64,000 bases of DNA from Exiguobacterium alkaliphilum 12/1. GTDB lineage: Bacteria > Bacillota > Bacilli > Exiguobacteriales > Exiguobacteriaceae. Positions 54,001 through 62,341 of the stretch are shown here, in pieces. The notes under the pieces were generated by a model, which saw only the letters and a list, made by a program, of their open reading frames with translations, made no database searches and was not told where the DNA came from. Location: positions 1 to 64,000 of the forward strand of contig NZ_JJMW01000063.1 in NCBI RefSeq assembly GCF_000714435.1. The letters are read 5' to 3'. Positions within the stretch are counted from its first letter, which is position 1. Every line of letters begins with the position of its first letter. The translations under genes were made by a program, and so were the position numbers.

Positions 54001-54399
54001 ATGAAAGGATGGCAATTCAACAAAGGAGAATCGGGAGAGAAGTTCCCTGACGAGATGGCATGGGCGCTGTTTTGCATGGTCGAGCCGAAACGGATGGATG
54101 CGACGCTCCCGTTTTATTATGATGAGTCGGTGTTCCGTTTCTCGAACGGGAGCGAGTCGTTTTATTTCAAAGTGTCGCCGAGTTATCACGAGTTCGAGGT
54201 GAACGTCAAAGACGAGCGTGGAGAGCTCCTTTATTACCAGCTGCTCCGTACCGTCGGCAAGGTCGAAGTGCTCGAGGACCGGCGCGACCATGGCGAGCTC
54301 TTGATCGTCATGAGCGAGGACCGGGACCGGACGGTGACAACGATTGAGCTGACGGTCCGCCCGCGTTTTCGCGTCCTCGTCAAAGAGCACTATGTTTGA
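54001..54399 (+). CDS. Hypothetical cytoplasmic protein
   Basis: A 132-residue protein with GTGAGGG before the ATG. No signal peptide and no membrane segment. It is rich in acidic and aromatic residues, with beta strands such as FRFSNGSESFYFKVSPSYHE and TVTTIELTVRPRFRVLV. I do not recognise the family. It is divergent from the ABC export operon with a 136-base shared upstream region, and is followed 56 bases later by the CsbD gene in the same direction. Confidence 0.65.
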   Translation: MKGWQFNKGESGEKFPDEMAWALFCMVEPKRMDATLPFYYDESVFRFSNGSESFYFKVSPSYHEFEVNVKDERGELLYYQLLRTVGKVEVLEDRRDHGELLIVMSEDRDRTVTTIELTVRPRFRVLVKEHYV

Positions 54400-54455
54400 G
54401 TTTTTCTCACAGTGGTACATGAATTAGACACGATACCACAAGGAGGACACCACAC

Positions 54456-54656
54456 ATGAGTAAAGACGGATTGAACAAAAAAGTTGATGGATTGATCGAT
54501 AAGGCGGCAGGCAAAGCGAAAGAAGCGGCCGGCAAGGCGACGGACAACCGTTCGCTCGAGCGTGAAGGGAAGAAAGACCAGGTGAAGGGCACGGCAAAAG
54601 AAAAGACCGGCCAGGCGCAACAAGACCTGGACAGTCTGAAAAACGATCGTCGTTAA
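54456..54656 (+). CDS. csbD: CsbD-family stress protein
   Basis: A 66-residue protein with AAGGAGG before the ATG. The family pattern is plain: DGLIDKAAGKAKEAAGKATD followed by KDQVKGTAKEKTGQAQQDL, a short, charged, probably helical or disordered protein. In B. subtilis CsbD is induced by sigma-B during general stress; the molecular role is unknown. No clear sigma-B promoter was identified upstream here. A terminator follows at once. Confidence 0.9.
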   Translation: MSKDGLNKKVDGLIDKAAGKAKEAAGKATDNRSLEREGKKDQVKGTAKEKTGQAQQDLDSLKNDRR

Positions 54657-54660
54657 ATGG

Positions 54661-54686
54661 ACGGGCTCACGACGAGCCCGTTTTTC
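54661..54686. terminator. Terminator after csbD
   Basis: ACGGGCTC (54661-54668) and GAGCCCGT (54674-54681), followed by TTTT. The convergent CAP gene ends at 54685 on the other side. Confidence 0.85.
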
Positions 54687-55611
54687 ATTTGGTCAAAAAC
54701 ACTTGGACGTGAATCGTCTGCCCTTGCGCATTTTTGGCCGCACCTGTCCCGAGATGGGTGAAACGGGTGTTCAAGATGTTGGCGCGGTGGCCGCTCGAGT
54801 TCATCCATGCTCGGACGGCTGTCGCCGGATCGCTTGACCCCATATAGATGTTCTCGCCCCAACCGCGATAGCTGACGTTATAGGCGTCGAGCGTGTCACC
54901 CGGGCTTCCGTTCTCACGAAGCTGGTGCGAGAACTGACCGGTGCGCGCCATCTCATCGGCCCGGACTTGGGCGACGCGGTTCGCTTCCGCCGAGGCACCG
55001 AGAACCGACAGGCCAGCCGCCTGACGCTCTTTGTTCGTCTCGCTCAAGACGGACACGGTCGCAGGTGCGGTGAACGTGACGTGTTTCGCCATCAAGTAGC
55101 CCGTTTGCGTCCCGACTTTCACTTTGTACCAACGGGTCGGACCGGTGTAGCGGTAGCTGATCGTCTCGAACTTCGTGCCTTGGCGGAGGAAGGCGAGGTT
55201 CGACGAGACGGTCGAGGCGCCCGACTTCAAGTAGACGCTCGATGGCGCGACGTAGGCCGTCTGTTTATAAGCGACCTCAGCTGTCGACAGCTTCACGTAG
55301 GCGGCCGGGACGTAGGCGAACCCGGCACCCCATTGAATCTTGTACCACGGCGTGCCGTTGACGTTGAACGACGTCCGCACCGTCATCGTGCCGTTCCGGG
55401 GGATCAGACCGAGCCGAGCGGCCGAGAGTGACGGGGTCTTGCGGACCGGCAGTTGGCTGATGCCGGTGACGCTCCCTTTCGTGTTGACGGCGGTTTCCGT
55501 ATAAGCGGCCTCGACCGTTGTCGGTTCGAGCGGCAACGGGGACGTCGACGGGGTGAACGTGAGCGTCGCCGCGAGGGCGGCGGAGGTGAGGAGTGCGATT
55601 GGTTTTTTCAA
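54685..55611 (-). CDS. Secreted SH3b-CAP domain protein
   Basis: A 308-residue protein with a TTG start 8 bases after AAAGGAG. Signal peptide MKKPIALLTSAALAATLTF, cleavage near VEAAY. Two SH3b-like domains: about residues 45-110 (LPVRKTPSLSAARLGLIPRN) and 115-178 (SSVYLKSGASTVSSNLAFLR, GYLMAKHVTF). The CAP/SCP domain is about 185-308 (LSETNKERQAAGL, QVRADEMARTGQFSH, RGWGENIYMGS, MNSSGHRANILNTRFTHLG) with the conserved His and Glu positions. The order is reversed compared with the interrupted CAP gene at 8392. Probably wall-bound; activity unknown. Confidence 0.9.
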   Translation of the reverse strand: MKKPIALLTSAALAATLTFTPSTSPLPLEPTTVEAAYTETAVNTKGSVTGISQLPVRKTPSLSAARLGLIPRNGTMTVRTSFNVNGTPWYKIQWGAGFAYVPAAYVKLSTAEVAYKQTAYVAPSSVYLKSGASTVSSNLAFLRQGTKFETISYRYTGPTRWYKVKVGTQTGYLMAKHVTFTAPATVSVLSETNKERQAAGLSVLGASAEANRVAQVRADEMARTGQFSHQLRENGSPGDTLDAYNVSYRGWGENIYMGSSDPATAVRAWMNSSGHRANILNTRFTHLGTGAAKNAQGQTIHVQVFLTK

Positions 55612-55689
55612 GGGGATGGCTCCTTTTCGAGTAATCTACCTCCATAATATATTGAGAAGGGGAATGATGGGTATTACCATTTCGTTACA

Positions 55690-55726
55690 AAACAGGCAGA
55701 CTCAGATGAGCCTGCCTGTTTGATCA
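55690..55726. terminator. Hairpin between the CAP and lipoprotein genes
   Basis: AAACAGGCAG (55690-55699) pairs with CTGCCTGTTT (55712-55721). On the minus strand it would end the lipoprotein transcript. Confidence 0.75.
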
Positions 55727-55746
55727 TATGCGGACTAATAAAAACT

Positions 55747-56541
55747 TTAATTTAATTCTGAAAACAATAGTCTTGCTTCATCTGAGGAAGAACCATAATC
55801 AGTATTAGTATAAGATATAGAAACTATCTCACCTTCTTTCAGATTAACAACTACATCATTATTTGTAGCAGTGAACGTTTGGTCTCTGCTTTGTCCATTT
55901 TCGTCATTGTAAATTGAGATACCCCATCCTAAATTATCATAGTCGGGGTTCATCTTAACTTTAGTAGAAAGCTTATACTCACCAGGTAATATATCTCTTC
56001 CGACAATGAATTCACCTATTCCCAACTCATTAGAAGGCTCAACCTTTTCAGGGACCGCATTGAACTTAACTTTGGAAATGTTCATAAATTCGAGCACATC
56101 TCCTTCAAAAAGAATAATCCGTATTTTAGAAGGGTAGTCTCCAGAATTATTTTCTGCTCCGCCTACCCAATTGATGAACAATGCAGAAACATCAGCTCGC
56201 TCTCCTAAGATATTTCCTGAACCACCAATGATTTCGAGATCATAAATCCCAGGTGTAACTTCTTCTTGTTCACCAATAGTTATCTTATCCGTAACATAGA
56301 GTTCATCTGTTTGAGTCGAGAGCGTTGCGAGTTGATTTAAAATATCAAGGGTAGAAGCTTCATCTTGATTCGTTTCATCTTGTGTCACTTCTTCTGTAGA
56401 GTTTTCAACTTCCTGTGTTTCATTCTCGCTACTTTCAAGAGAGTTGTTCGTTCCATCTCCGCAAGCTCCCAAAAGTATGACCGAAGATAGAAAGAGTCCT
56501 GTTATAAGGTTTCTTTTATAAGTCATGTGAAAGAAAGTCAT
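55747..56541 (-). CDS. Lipoprotein of unknown function
   Basis: A 264-residue protein whose ATG at 56541 follows AAAAGGAGG by 6 bases. Signal peptide with lipobox LLGAC (lipidation at C27). Residues 30-70 are Glu/Asn/Thr-rich and disordered (SSENETQEVENSTEEVTQDE). The rest is beta-rich, with EVTPGIYDLEIIGGSGNI and FIVGRDILPGEYKLSTKV. The two GIYDLE/GEYKLS lines suggest a repeated small beta domain. Base composition is clearly more AT-rich than the genes on either side, suggesting separate origin. Anchored outside the membrane; role unknown. Confidence 0.8.
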   Translation of the reverse strand: MTFFHMTYKRNLITGLFLSSVILLGACGDGTNNSLESSENETQEVENSTEEVTQDETNQDEASTLDILNQLATLSTQTDELYVTDKITIGEQEEVTPGIYDLEIIGGSGNILGERADVSALFINWVGGAENNSGDYPSKIRIILFEGDVLEFMNISKVKFNAVPEKVEPSNELGIGEFIVGRDILPGEYKLSTKVKMNPDYDNLGWGISIYNDENGQSRDQTFTATNNDVVVNLKEGEIVSISYTNTDYGSSSDEARLLFSELN

Positions 56542-56800
56542 AATAATCCTCCTTTTATTTATTTTGTGAAATATACCTTAATTATATCATGTTCAGTTCT
56601 CATAATACTTTTATTCACGAATTTATTCCTTAAAAATCCCAAAAAAAGAAGTGAATATATATGAACCTATTTCTATCGATAGATAATTATAAATCGCTCT
56701 AAATAATTTGTTCATGCTTTGGGCCAGAACATTCACAAAACGAATGTTAAATATTGATTTTAAGCATCGTATGAAAAGTGATGATTTTTGCGTGCAAAAA

Positions 56801-56854
56801 CCTCTCTTACTAGACAGACAGAATTGTAAGTTCGTCTGTTTGTCTTTCAGAGAG
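56801..56854 (-). terminator. Long hairpin terminator of the NamZ-like gene
   Basis: On the minus strand CCTCTCT at one end pairs with AGAGAGG at the other, with inner GACA/TGTC-type pairing, then TTTTTG. The rest of the 335-base gap 56542-56876 is AT-rich and shows no gene. Confidence 0.6.
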
Positions 56855-56876
56855 GATACTTTCGAGTTATGTTTTT

Positions 56877-58112
56877 TTATTTATACAACAAATACTCTTT
56901 CCGAATCGGCAAGAACGCGTCACGCTCGGCATCGACTTTCGTCATGATCGCCTCGAGCGACTCGCCGGCGAGGATCATGTCCTTGACGTAGGCGTTCCCG
57001 GTCAGGCGGGTGATGAAGTCGTTCGCGAGGAACTCGAACTCATCCGGATACAAGTCGTGCGCCGTCTTCACCATGGCGATGCCGGTCTTGACCGCCTCGA
57101 ACTTCGTCGGCTCGGTGACGTACACCTCGACGCCGTGCGACAGTTTGCCCGCGTTCTTCGAGAACGTCGGTGTGAACGAGGCGGCGCGGAACGTGACGCC
57201 AGGGAGTGCGAGGTCATTCAACGTTTGGGCATATTCATGCGCTTTGATGTACGGTGCGCCAATCAACTCGAACGGCTTCGTCGTGCCGCGGCCTTCCGAT
57301 AGGTTCGTCCCTTCGAATAACCCGGTCGCGGGATAGACGTTGACCGTGTCCGTCGTCGGCATGTTCGGTGACGGCATGACGAACGGGAGCCCCGTGTCCT
57401 CATACAGCATCGAACGCTTCCAGCCTTTCATCTTGACGACTTCGAGGTCCGCTTGAATCTGATACTCTGTGTTGAACAAGCCGGCGAGCTCGCCGACGGT
57501 CATGCCGTGTTTGAGCGGAATCGGGTAGAGGCCGATGAAGCTCGAGTAGGCCGGGTCGAGCACAGGTCCGTCGACGCGGAGGCCGCCTTGCGGGTTCGGC
57601 CGGTCGAGGACGACGAACGGGATGTCGTTCTCGGCCGCTGCTTCCATCGCATACGCCATCGTGTAGATGTACGTGTAGTACCTTGTGCCGACGTCTTGGA
57701 TGTCAAAGACGAGCACATCGATATCCGCGAGCATCTCCGGTGTCGGTTTCCGCGTCGCCCCGTACAGGCTGTAGACGGGGAGGCCGGTCACTTCATCGAT
57801 GTATGAGCTGACCGTGGCCCCAGCCTGGGCGTCACCGCGCACGCCGTGCTCTGGACCGTAGAGCGCCGTCAGTTCGAAGCTGTCCGCGTTGTGGAATAAG
57901 TCGACGATGCTCGTCATCGACGAGTCGACACCGGTCGGGTTCGTGATTAAGCCGACGCGTTTGCCGTCGAGTAGCGATGTGTCTGACATAAGCCGTTCGA
58001 CCCCGAGCTCGACTTTTGGCTTCTTCGGCACCGAGTTGGCATCCGTCTCGAGCATGACGAGCGATGAGGTGATGAGCGTCAGGGCAGCGACGCCCCCAAT
58101 CCATTTCTTCAT
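56877..58112 (-). CDS. namZ: Exo-beta-N-acetylmuramidase NamZ-like (DUF1343)
   Basis: A 411-residue protein with AAGGAGG before the ATG and signal peptide MKKWIGGVAALTLITSSLVM. DUF1343 blocks: VGLITNPTGVDSSM, TALYGPEHGVRGDAQAGA (E88 and H89, the putative catalytic pair), DVLVFDIQDVGTRYYTYIYT, DRPNPQGGLRVDGPVLD, MPTTDTVNVYPATGLFEGTN and LSEGRGTTKPFELIG. The family removes terminal N-acetylmuramic acid from peptidoglycan fragments outside the cell, for wall recycling. The mur recycling genes that often accompany it are not in this window. A cre-like box lies just upstream. Confidence 0.9.
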   Translation of the reverse strand: MKKWIGGVAALTLITSSLVMLETDANSVPKKPKVELGVERLMSDTSLLDGKRVGLITNPTGVDSSMTSIVDLFHNADSFELTALYGPEHGVRGDAQAGATVSSYIDEVTGLPVYSLYGATRKPTPEMLADIDVLVFDIQDVGTRYYTYIYTMAYAMEAAAENDIPFVVLDRPNPQGGLRVDGPVLDPAYSSFIGLYPIPLKHGMTVGELAGLFNTEYQIQADLEVVKMKGWKRSMLYEDTGLPFVMPSPNMPTTDTVNVYPATGLFEGTNLSEGRGTTKPFELIGAPYIKAHEYAQTLNDLALPGVTFRAASFTPTFSKNAGKLSHGVEVYVTEPTKFEAVKTGIAMVKTAHDLYPDEFEFLANDFITRLTGNAYVKDMILAGESLEAIMTKVDAERDAFLPIRKEYLLYK

Positions 58113-58132
58113 AAAAATTCCTCCTTCAGAAA

Positions 58133-58148
58133 ATGTAAGCGCTTCACT
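58133..58148. promoter_or_regulatory. Possible cre-like box upstream of namZ
   Basis: TGTAAGCGCTT matches the core of the CcpA consensus, with two mismatches in the last part. It lies about 21 bases before the namZ start, where binding would repress. Confidence 0.35.
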
Positions 58149-58246
58149 TATTTAGTTGAAGTGTAGCATTCTGTATTTTTAATTCAATATATTTTATTGA
58201 AAATAGGAAATTTTATTTCTCAAAATGATTCAGAATACCTAAAAAG

Positions 58247-58272
58247 AGCCAGACGCGTATACGTCTGACTCG
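58247..58272 (-). terminator. Terminator of the C39-like gene
   Basis: On the minus strand GAGTCAGACG and CGTCTGGCTC form a stem (one G-T pair), followed by TTTTT. Confidence 0.85.
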
Positions 58273-58278
58273 TAAGTG

Positions 58279-59835
58279 TTAGCGGACGGATAACGCCTTC
58301 CAGCCGGTCGCCCTCATGACGGCGCTCACTTGTGACTTCGGGATCACCAAGCGGCCGCGATACGGGTCGTTAATATAGAGGTTGTTCTTGTCATAGCCCG
58401 TCGCAAGCATGACGTGATAGTTCAAGAAGCCGGTGAACTTTTGGTTCGAGGCCGTGTACCAGTTGAAATAGCCATACGGCGTCTTAAAATCGACGCTCGC
58501 CCAGACGATGACCGGGTTCCCCATCGACAGCTCACGCTCAATCGAGGCGAGCCCTTGCCCAGACATGTCTTTCACGGGCCGATATTTGCTCGAGAAACCG
58601 ATCATGCCTTTCGGATAGATACCATAGTTCCGATACTTGCCGAGCGTGCCTTTCGGGTCGCCGGTGAACATGACGTTCGGGTCGACCCAGCGGTACAATC
58701 GATTCTCGTAGCGGGCGTTCCACATGCTTTTCGGCATCTCGCGATAGAGCGTCTCGGCGCTGACGACCCGTCCTTTTTTCTCGAGCGCCATCTTGAGCGA
58801 GAAGAACTCACAGCCGGACGGATAGCCCATCTGGAACTGACGATAGAGCGGGACGTTCATCTTGTAGACGGACAAGGCAGGGGCATAGGCGCCGCGGCTG
58901 CCGAACGTGGCGTTGCCGACGCGCTTGTTTTTGTACATGACACCGGACGCATCGAAGAAGTACCAGTTGCCGTTAATCAATTGCCAATCCGTTTTCTTCG
59001 TGAGGGCGGGCGCGAAGTATTCGTATTGGGTCGTATACTTCCAACCGGTCTCACGGACGCCGGTCGAATGGAAGTGATACGTCACGCCGTCGAGCGTTTG
59101 CTTGCCACGTAACCGGTAACCGTACGTCGGATGCAGGCCGTACACTTTTCCGCCGATCGTCTGGAGACCGTGACGACGTATGCCGTCCGTCCCGAAGAAA
59201 TAGACGTTCGTCCCGTGCGTCTGCCAACCCGTCGCCATCTTCCCGTTCGTAAGAAATAGATATTTCTGTCCGCTGACGGTGTACATGCCGGTGCGGATGA
59301 TGCCGTCAGCGAACAGATAATGGCGGTTTCCGTTAATCGTCTGCCACCCGGTCAAGAGGGCACCGTTCGGGGCGAAGTAATGCCGGTTGTTCGATACGGT
59401 CCAGAACCCCGTCAACATGACACCGGTCGAATGGAAGAAGTAGCGTTTGCCGGCGACGGTTTGCCAACCTTTTTGCATCACGCCGTCGACGCCGAACAAG
59501 TACGTCTTCCCATCGATCGGTTGAAAACCAGTTGCCATCTTCCCGTCCGGAAAGAGATAGTATCGTTTCCCATCAAGGGAGAGCCAACCGGTGGCGAGGG
59601 CACCGTCCGGATTGAAATAGTATGTAGCCTGCTCAATCAATTGCCAGCCTGTCACCATGATCCCGTTCGAATCGAAGTAATACGTCTTCCCGTCAATCGT
59701 CTGCCACCCGGTCAAAAGCGTCCCGTCCGTCGCCGTGTACACCGTCCCGGCCGGTGTCGTCTCGAACCCGGCCTCGGCGTGAATCGGCAAGAGCATGGCG
59801 AAACTAAGCACCACCATCCACACATATCGCTGCAT
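58279..59835 (-). CDS. Secreted C39-like protein with about 13 wall-binding repeats
   Basis: A 518-residue protein with GGAGGG before the ATG and signal peptide MQRYVWMVVLSFAMLLPIHA. Residues about 30-320 are about 13 repeats of 20 residues in the choline/glucan-binding style (GWQTIDGKTYYFDSNGIMVT, GWLSLDGKRYYLFPDGKMAT). The C-terminal 190 residues are a Peptidase_C39_2-type cysteine protease-like domain: VPLYRQFQMGYPSGCEFFSL with the nucleophile Cys, NYHVMLATGYD with the His, and INDPYRG with the Asp. It probably binds wall polymer and cleaves or binds a peptide there. Target unknown. Confidence 0.85.
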   Translation of the reverse strand: MQRYVWMVVLSFAMLLPIHAEAGFETTPAGTVYTATDGTLLTGWQTIDGKTYYFDSNGIMVTGWQLIEQATYYFNPDGALATGWLSLDGKRYYLFPDGKMATGFQPIDGKTYLFGVDGVMQKGWQTVAGKRYFFHSTGVMLTGFWTVSNNRHYFAPNGALLTGWQTINGNRHYLFADGIIRTGMYTVSGQKYLFLTNGKMATGWQTHGTNVYFFGTDGIRRHGLQTIGGKVYGLHPTYGYRLRGKQTLDGVTYHFHSTGVRETGWKYTTQYEYFAPALTKKTDWQLINGNWYFFDASGVMYKNKRVGNATFGSRGAYAPALSVYKMNVPLYRQFQMGYPSGCEFFSLKMALEKKGRVVSAETLYREMPKSMWNARYENRLYRWVDPNVMFTGDPKGTLGKYRNYGIYPKGMIGFSSKYRPVKDMSGQGLASIERELSMGNPVIVWASVDFKTPYGYFNWYTASNQKFTGFLNYHVMLATGYDKNNLYINDPYRGRLVIPKSQVSAVMRATGWKALSVR

Positions 59836-59943
59836 TCGTGTCCCTCCATCACTAAATAGAATTGGAATTATTTTGTAATCATTCTATACCCGAAATGAAG
59901 AGGGATGAACGACTGAAAGGGACCCATTTTTCTAGGACGTCAA

Positions 59944-60702
59944 TCAGGACGATTTGCTCAAAAAGCGCAAGTACTTCGAGGCGAGGAATAGACAGAGACC
60001 GACGAGCAACAGTCCGCTCAGCAACGCCCAGAGCGGCTTCACGTCAAGCAGAAGCGCTTCCCCGGACAAACCGCCGAGCCGCCACGGCAGCCAGTCCCAC
60101 TCGAGCCAACTGATGAGGAGCGACAAGACGAGATGGCCGCCGAGCGTGATGACGAGTGCGACGAGGCCACTTTCGAGCAAGGCCGCGAACAAGAAGAAAA
60201 TCGAAAGTTGGACGACGAAATGGGCGATCAACAGCCCGGTCGACACGAGGAAGTCTGTCACATTGAACGTGTCGAAGAGGATGAACGTATAATACGCGGC
60301 CGTTCCTTGGGCGAGTAAAAGCGAGACGGTCGAAAGGAGCGTGTAGTGTCCCCATTTACTGACGACGATGCGCGTCGCCGGGATGTTCAATGATTTCAGC
60401 CAGGCGAGCGTACCGAGTGTCCGTTCTTGGCTGAACGTATGCATCGCCGACAACAGGACGACGAGCAGACCGATTTGCCGTAACTGCTCACCGGCCGACA
60501 ACAGCACCTCGGCCGGTGAAGGCGCGGGGATCTCGATGACGGCGCCTTCCGGCAAGTTGCCGCCGGCTGCCAAAATGTCGGGTAAGAAGTAGAGCGTGAG
60601 CGGCTGCATCGCAGCGAGCAACATGAGTGCGACAGGGACCCAAATGAGTCGTTTGTTGCGCCAAGACTCGTTCCACTCTTGTTTAAAGATGGCGGTCTTC
60701 AT
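59944..60702 (-). CDS. ABC-2 permease (YxlG-like)
   Basis: Start at the ATG at 60702, after GGAGG; the longer frame to 60885 lies in the ATPase gene. 252 residues. N-terminal MKTAIFKQEWNESWRNKRLI leads into a first membrane segment, then four or five more (LLSTVSLLLAQGTAAYYTFI, LVALVITLGGHLVLSLLISW). It overlaps the ATPase gene by 4 bases. Together with the PLDc_N protein and ATPase the order matches yxlE-yxlF-yxlG of the B. subtilis sigY operon. Substrate unknown. Confidence 0.8.
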   Translation of the reverse strand: MKTAIFKQEWNESWRNKRLIWVPVALMLLAAMQPLTLYFLPDILAAGGNLPEGAVIEIPAPSPAEVLLSAGEQLRQIGLLVVLLSAMHTFSQERTLGTLAWLKSLNIPATRIVVSKWGHYTLLSTVSLLLAQGTAAYYTFILFDTFNVTDFLVSTGLLIAHFVVQLSIFFLFAALLESGLVALVITLGGHLVLSLLISWLEWDWLPWRLGGLSGEALLLDVKPLWALLSGLLLVGLCLFLASKYLRFLSKSS

Positions 60703-61544
60703 GCGTTCACCTCCAAGAAGAGTGACTCGAGCGACGGATGACCGACGTGGAGAGATTGGACACGCAAGCCACGTTCGAGGATTGTTCGCAAGATTGCTTG
60801 TTCCGTCACGTCTTTCGCTGACGTCTCGAGTTCCCACGACGTCCCGGAGCGCGTCACGCGGACGACGCCAGGTAGCGCTCGCCAAACGTCCTCGGTCGTC
60901 TCGTCAGCGAACAAGCGGAGTTGGATCGACGACTTCGACCCAAGTAGGTCCGTAACTGTGCCTTCCATAAGAAGCTTGCCTTGACGGAGCAACAACACCC
61001 AATCGCTCGCTTCCTCGGCATCCGGCAAGACGTGGGTCGAATAGAGAATCATCCGCTCGCGTTTCAAGTCGCTCAACAAATCGAGCACTTCACGGCGTCC
61101 CCGCGGGTCGAGCGCCGACACCGGCTCATCGAGGAGCAATAGTTCCGGGTCATGGACGAGCGCTTGGGCGATGCCGAGACGTTGCCGCATCCCGCCTGAT
61201 AGTTGAGAGGCGGGTCGGTCGACCGGGTCGAGACCGACGCGGGCGAGCAGTTTCACGGGATCCGGTTTCGTTCCCGTCAGTTCACCAGCGTACCGGATCG
61301 TCTCGACAGGGGTGAGCGATGGATAGAGCGCCGGGCGCTGCGGCAAGTAACCGATACGAATGCTGTCATGACCAATCAGTTTACCAGACGTCGGCGTTGT
61401 CACCCGAGCCATCATGTTGAGCAATGTCGTCTTACCGGCCCCGTTCTCGCCGAGGAGTGACGTACAGCCGGGACGGAGCGAGAAGCTGACGTCATCGAGC
61501 GCGGTGAACGTGCCGAACCGTTTCGTGAGATGGTCCACTTTCAT
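60699..61544 (-). CDS. ABC transporter ATPase (YxlF-like)
   Basis: Start at the ATG at 61544, overlapping the upstream stop as ATGA; homology begins there (MKVDHLTKRFGTFTALDDVS). 281 residues. Walker A SLLGENGAGKTTLL, signature QLSGGMRQRLGIAQAL, Walker B LLLLDEPVSALDPRG and switch His YSTHVLPDAE. It drives the permease encoded next. The tight overlaps on both sides show a single coupled operon. Confidence 0.9.
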   Translation of the reverse strand: MKVDHLTKRFGTFTALDDVSFSLRPGCTSLLGENGAGKTTLLNMMARVTTPTSGKLIGHDSIRIGYLPQRPALYPSLTPVETIRYAGELTGTKPDPVKLLARVGLDPVDRPASQLSGGMRQRLGIAQALVHDPELLLLDEPVSALDPRGRREVLDLLSDLKRERMILYSTHVLPDAEEASDWVLLLRQGKLLMEGTVTDLLGSKSSIQLRLFADETTEDVWRALPGVVRVTRSGTSWELETSAKDVTEQAILRTILERGLRVQSLHVGHPSLESLFLEVNA

Positions 61545-61747
61545 CGTTTCGTCCGTCCCCAGAGGAAGTAGATGATTGGCCCGAGGATATTCATGAACAA
61601 GATGACGAGTAGCCACACCCACTTCGGCCCGTTCGTCTCATTTCGCTTAAATAGGTCGATTAACGCGAACGTCAGCAAGACGAGCTGTAAAATGAGTAGC
61701 GGCAATAAGATGAGCAATAACATGCCAGAATCGTTTGCGATTTCCAT
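61541..61747 (-). CDS. PLDc_N-domain small membrane protein (YxlE-like)
   Basis: A 68-residue protein with AAGGAGG before the ATG. Two membrane helices (MLLLILLPLLILQLVLLTFA and VWLLVILFMNILGPIIYFLW) with the family pattern ALIDLFKR...GPKWVWLLVILFMN between them, as in cardiolipin synthase N-termini and YxlE. In B. subtilis YxlE is in the sigY operon and helps hold SigY inactive. No sigma gene precedes it here, so its role is open. Confidence 0.85.
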   Translation of the reverse strand: MEIANDSGMLLLILLPLLILQLVLLTFALIDLFKRNETNGPKWVWLLVILFMNILGPIIYFLWGRTKR

Positions 61748-61823
61748 ATGAGTCCCTCCTTATTCAAAACATTCTTTACTTCCATTCCACATCTGCCGGT
61801 CAGTTCCTGTATCGGACACAAAA

Positions 61824-61856
61824 AATCCCTTTCTCGCGGCGGAGAAAGGGATTTAC
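61824..61856. terminator. Terminator of the universal stress protein gene
   Basis: AATCCCTTTCTC (61824-61835) pairs with GAGAAAGGGATT (61842-61853), with A-rich sequence on the plus-strand left side, i.e. a T run for the minus strand. Confidence 0.85.
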
Positions 61857-62270
61857 TCATTTGACGATGATGACAGGGGCGAGTGCACGTTTGGCAAGTT
61901 TGTGGCTGACGCTGCCGAGCACGAACTCTTGGAACGCGTTCAACCCGCGTGACCCGACGACGACGTACTCGTACGGTTCGTGGTTGGCGTACTTGACGAG
62001 TTCAACGTCCGGTTCGCCACGAAGCTCGATGTATTCATACTCGATGCCTGCTGACTCAATCAAATCGAAGAGTGGCTGTAGCATCCGCTTTCGTTTCGTC
62101 TCGAGGTCGATCTTCCCAGTCGAGTTGAGCGCGGCTTCTTTTGACTCTTTCGCGCTGACGACATGAACGAGATCGATTGTAGCGTCTGATGCCTTGGCGA
62201 GTTGAATCGCTTTCTCAAGCGCACGTTTCGAGTGGGCAGATCCGTCTGCCGCGATAAATACCTTTCCCAT
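61857..62270 (-). CDS. Universal stress protein family (UspA)
   Basis: A 137-residue protein with AGGAGG 7 bases before the ATG. Starts VFIAADGSAHSKRALEKAI (family Asp and ALxxA pattern) and ends with the ATP-binding signature VVGSRGLNAFQEFVLGSVSH, of the G-x2-G-x9-G(S/T) type. So it probably binds ATP and dimerises. Role in stress survival is known for the family only in general. It lies 71 bases downstream of the SulP gene in the same direction, a pairing often seen, and may be cotranscribed. Confidence 0.9.
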   Translation of the reverse strand: MGKVFIAADGSAHSKRALEKAIQLAKASDATIDLVHVVSAKESKEAALNSTGKIDLETKRKRMLQPLFDLIESAGIEYEYIELRGEPDVELVKYANHEPYEYVVVGSRGLNAFQEFVLGSVSHKLAKRALAPVIIVK

Positions 62271-62341
62271 ACAAGTCCTCCTCTTTCACACAGTCTCTTT
62301 TTAGTATATGCGATTGACCAACATGACGGACAGCAAATTCA

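Noticed and set aside
56708-56947. A 79-residue open frame in the gap before namZ
   Set aside because: No ribosome binding site, and it crosses both the terminator hairpin and the end of namZ on the other strand.
58279-59835. CRISPR-like periodic repeat
   Set aside because: The 60-base period comes from the protein repeats of the wall-binding domain; there are no identical DNA repeats with spacers.
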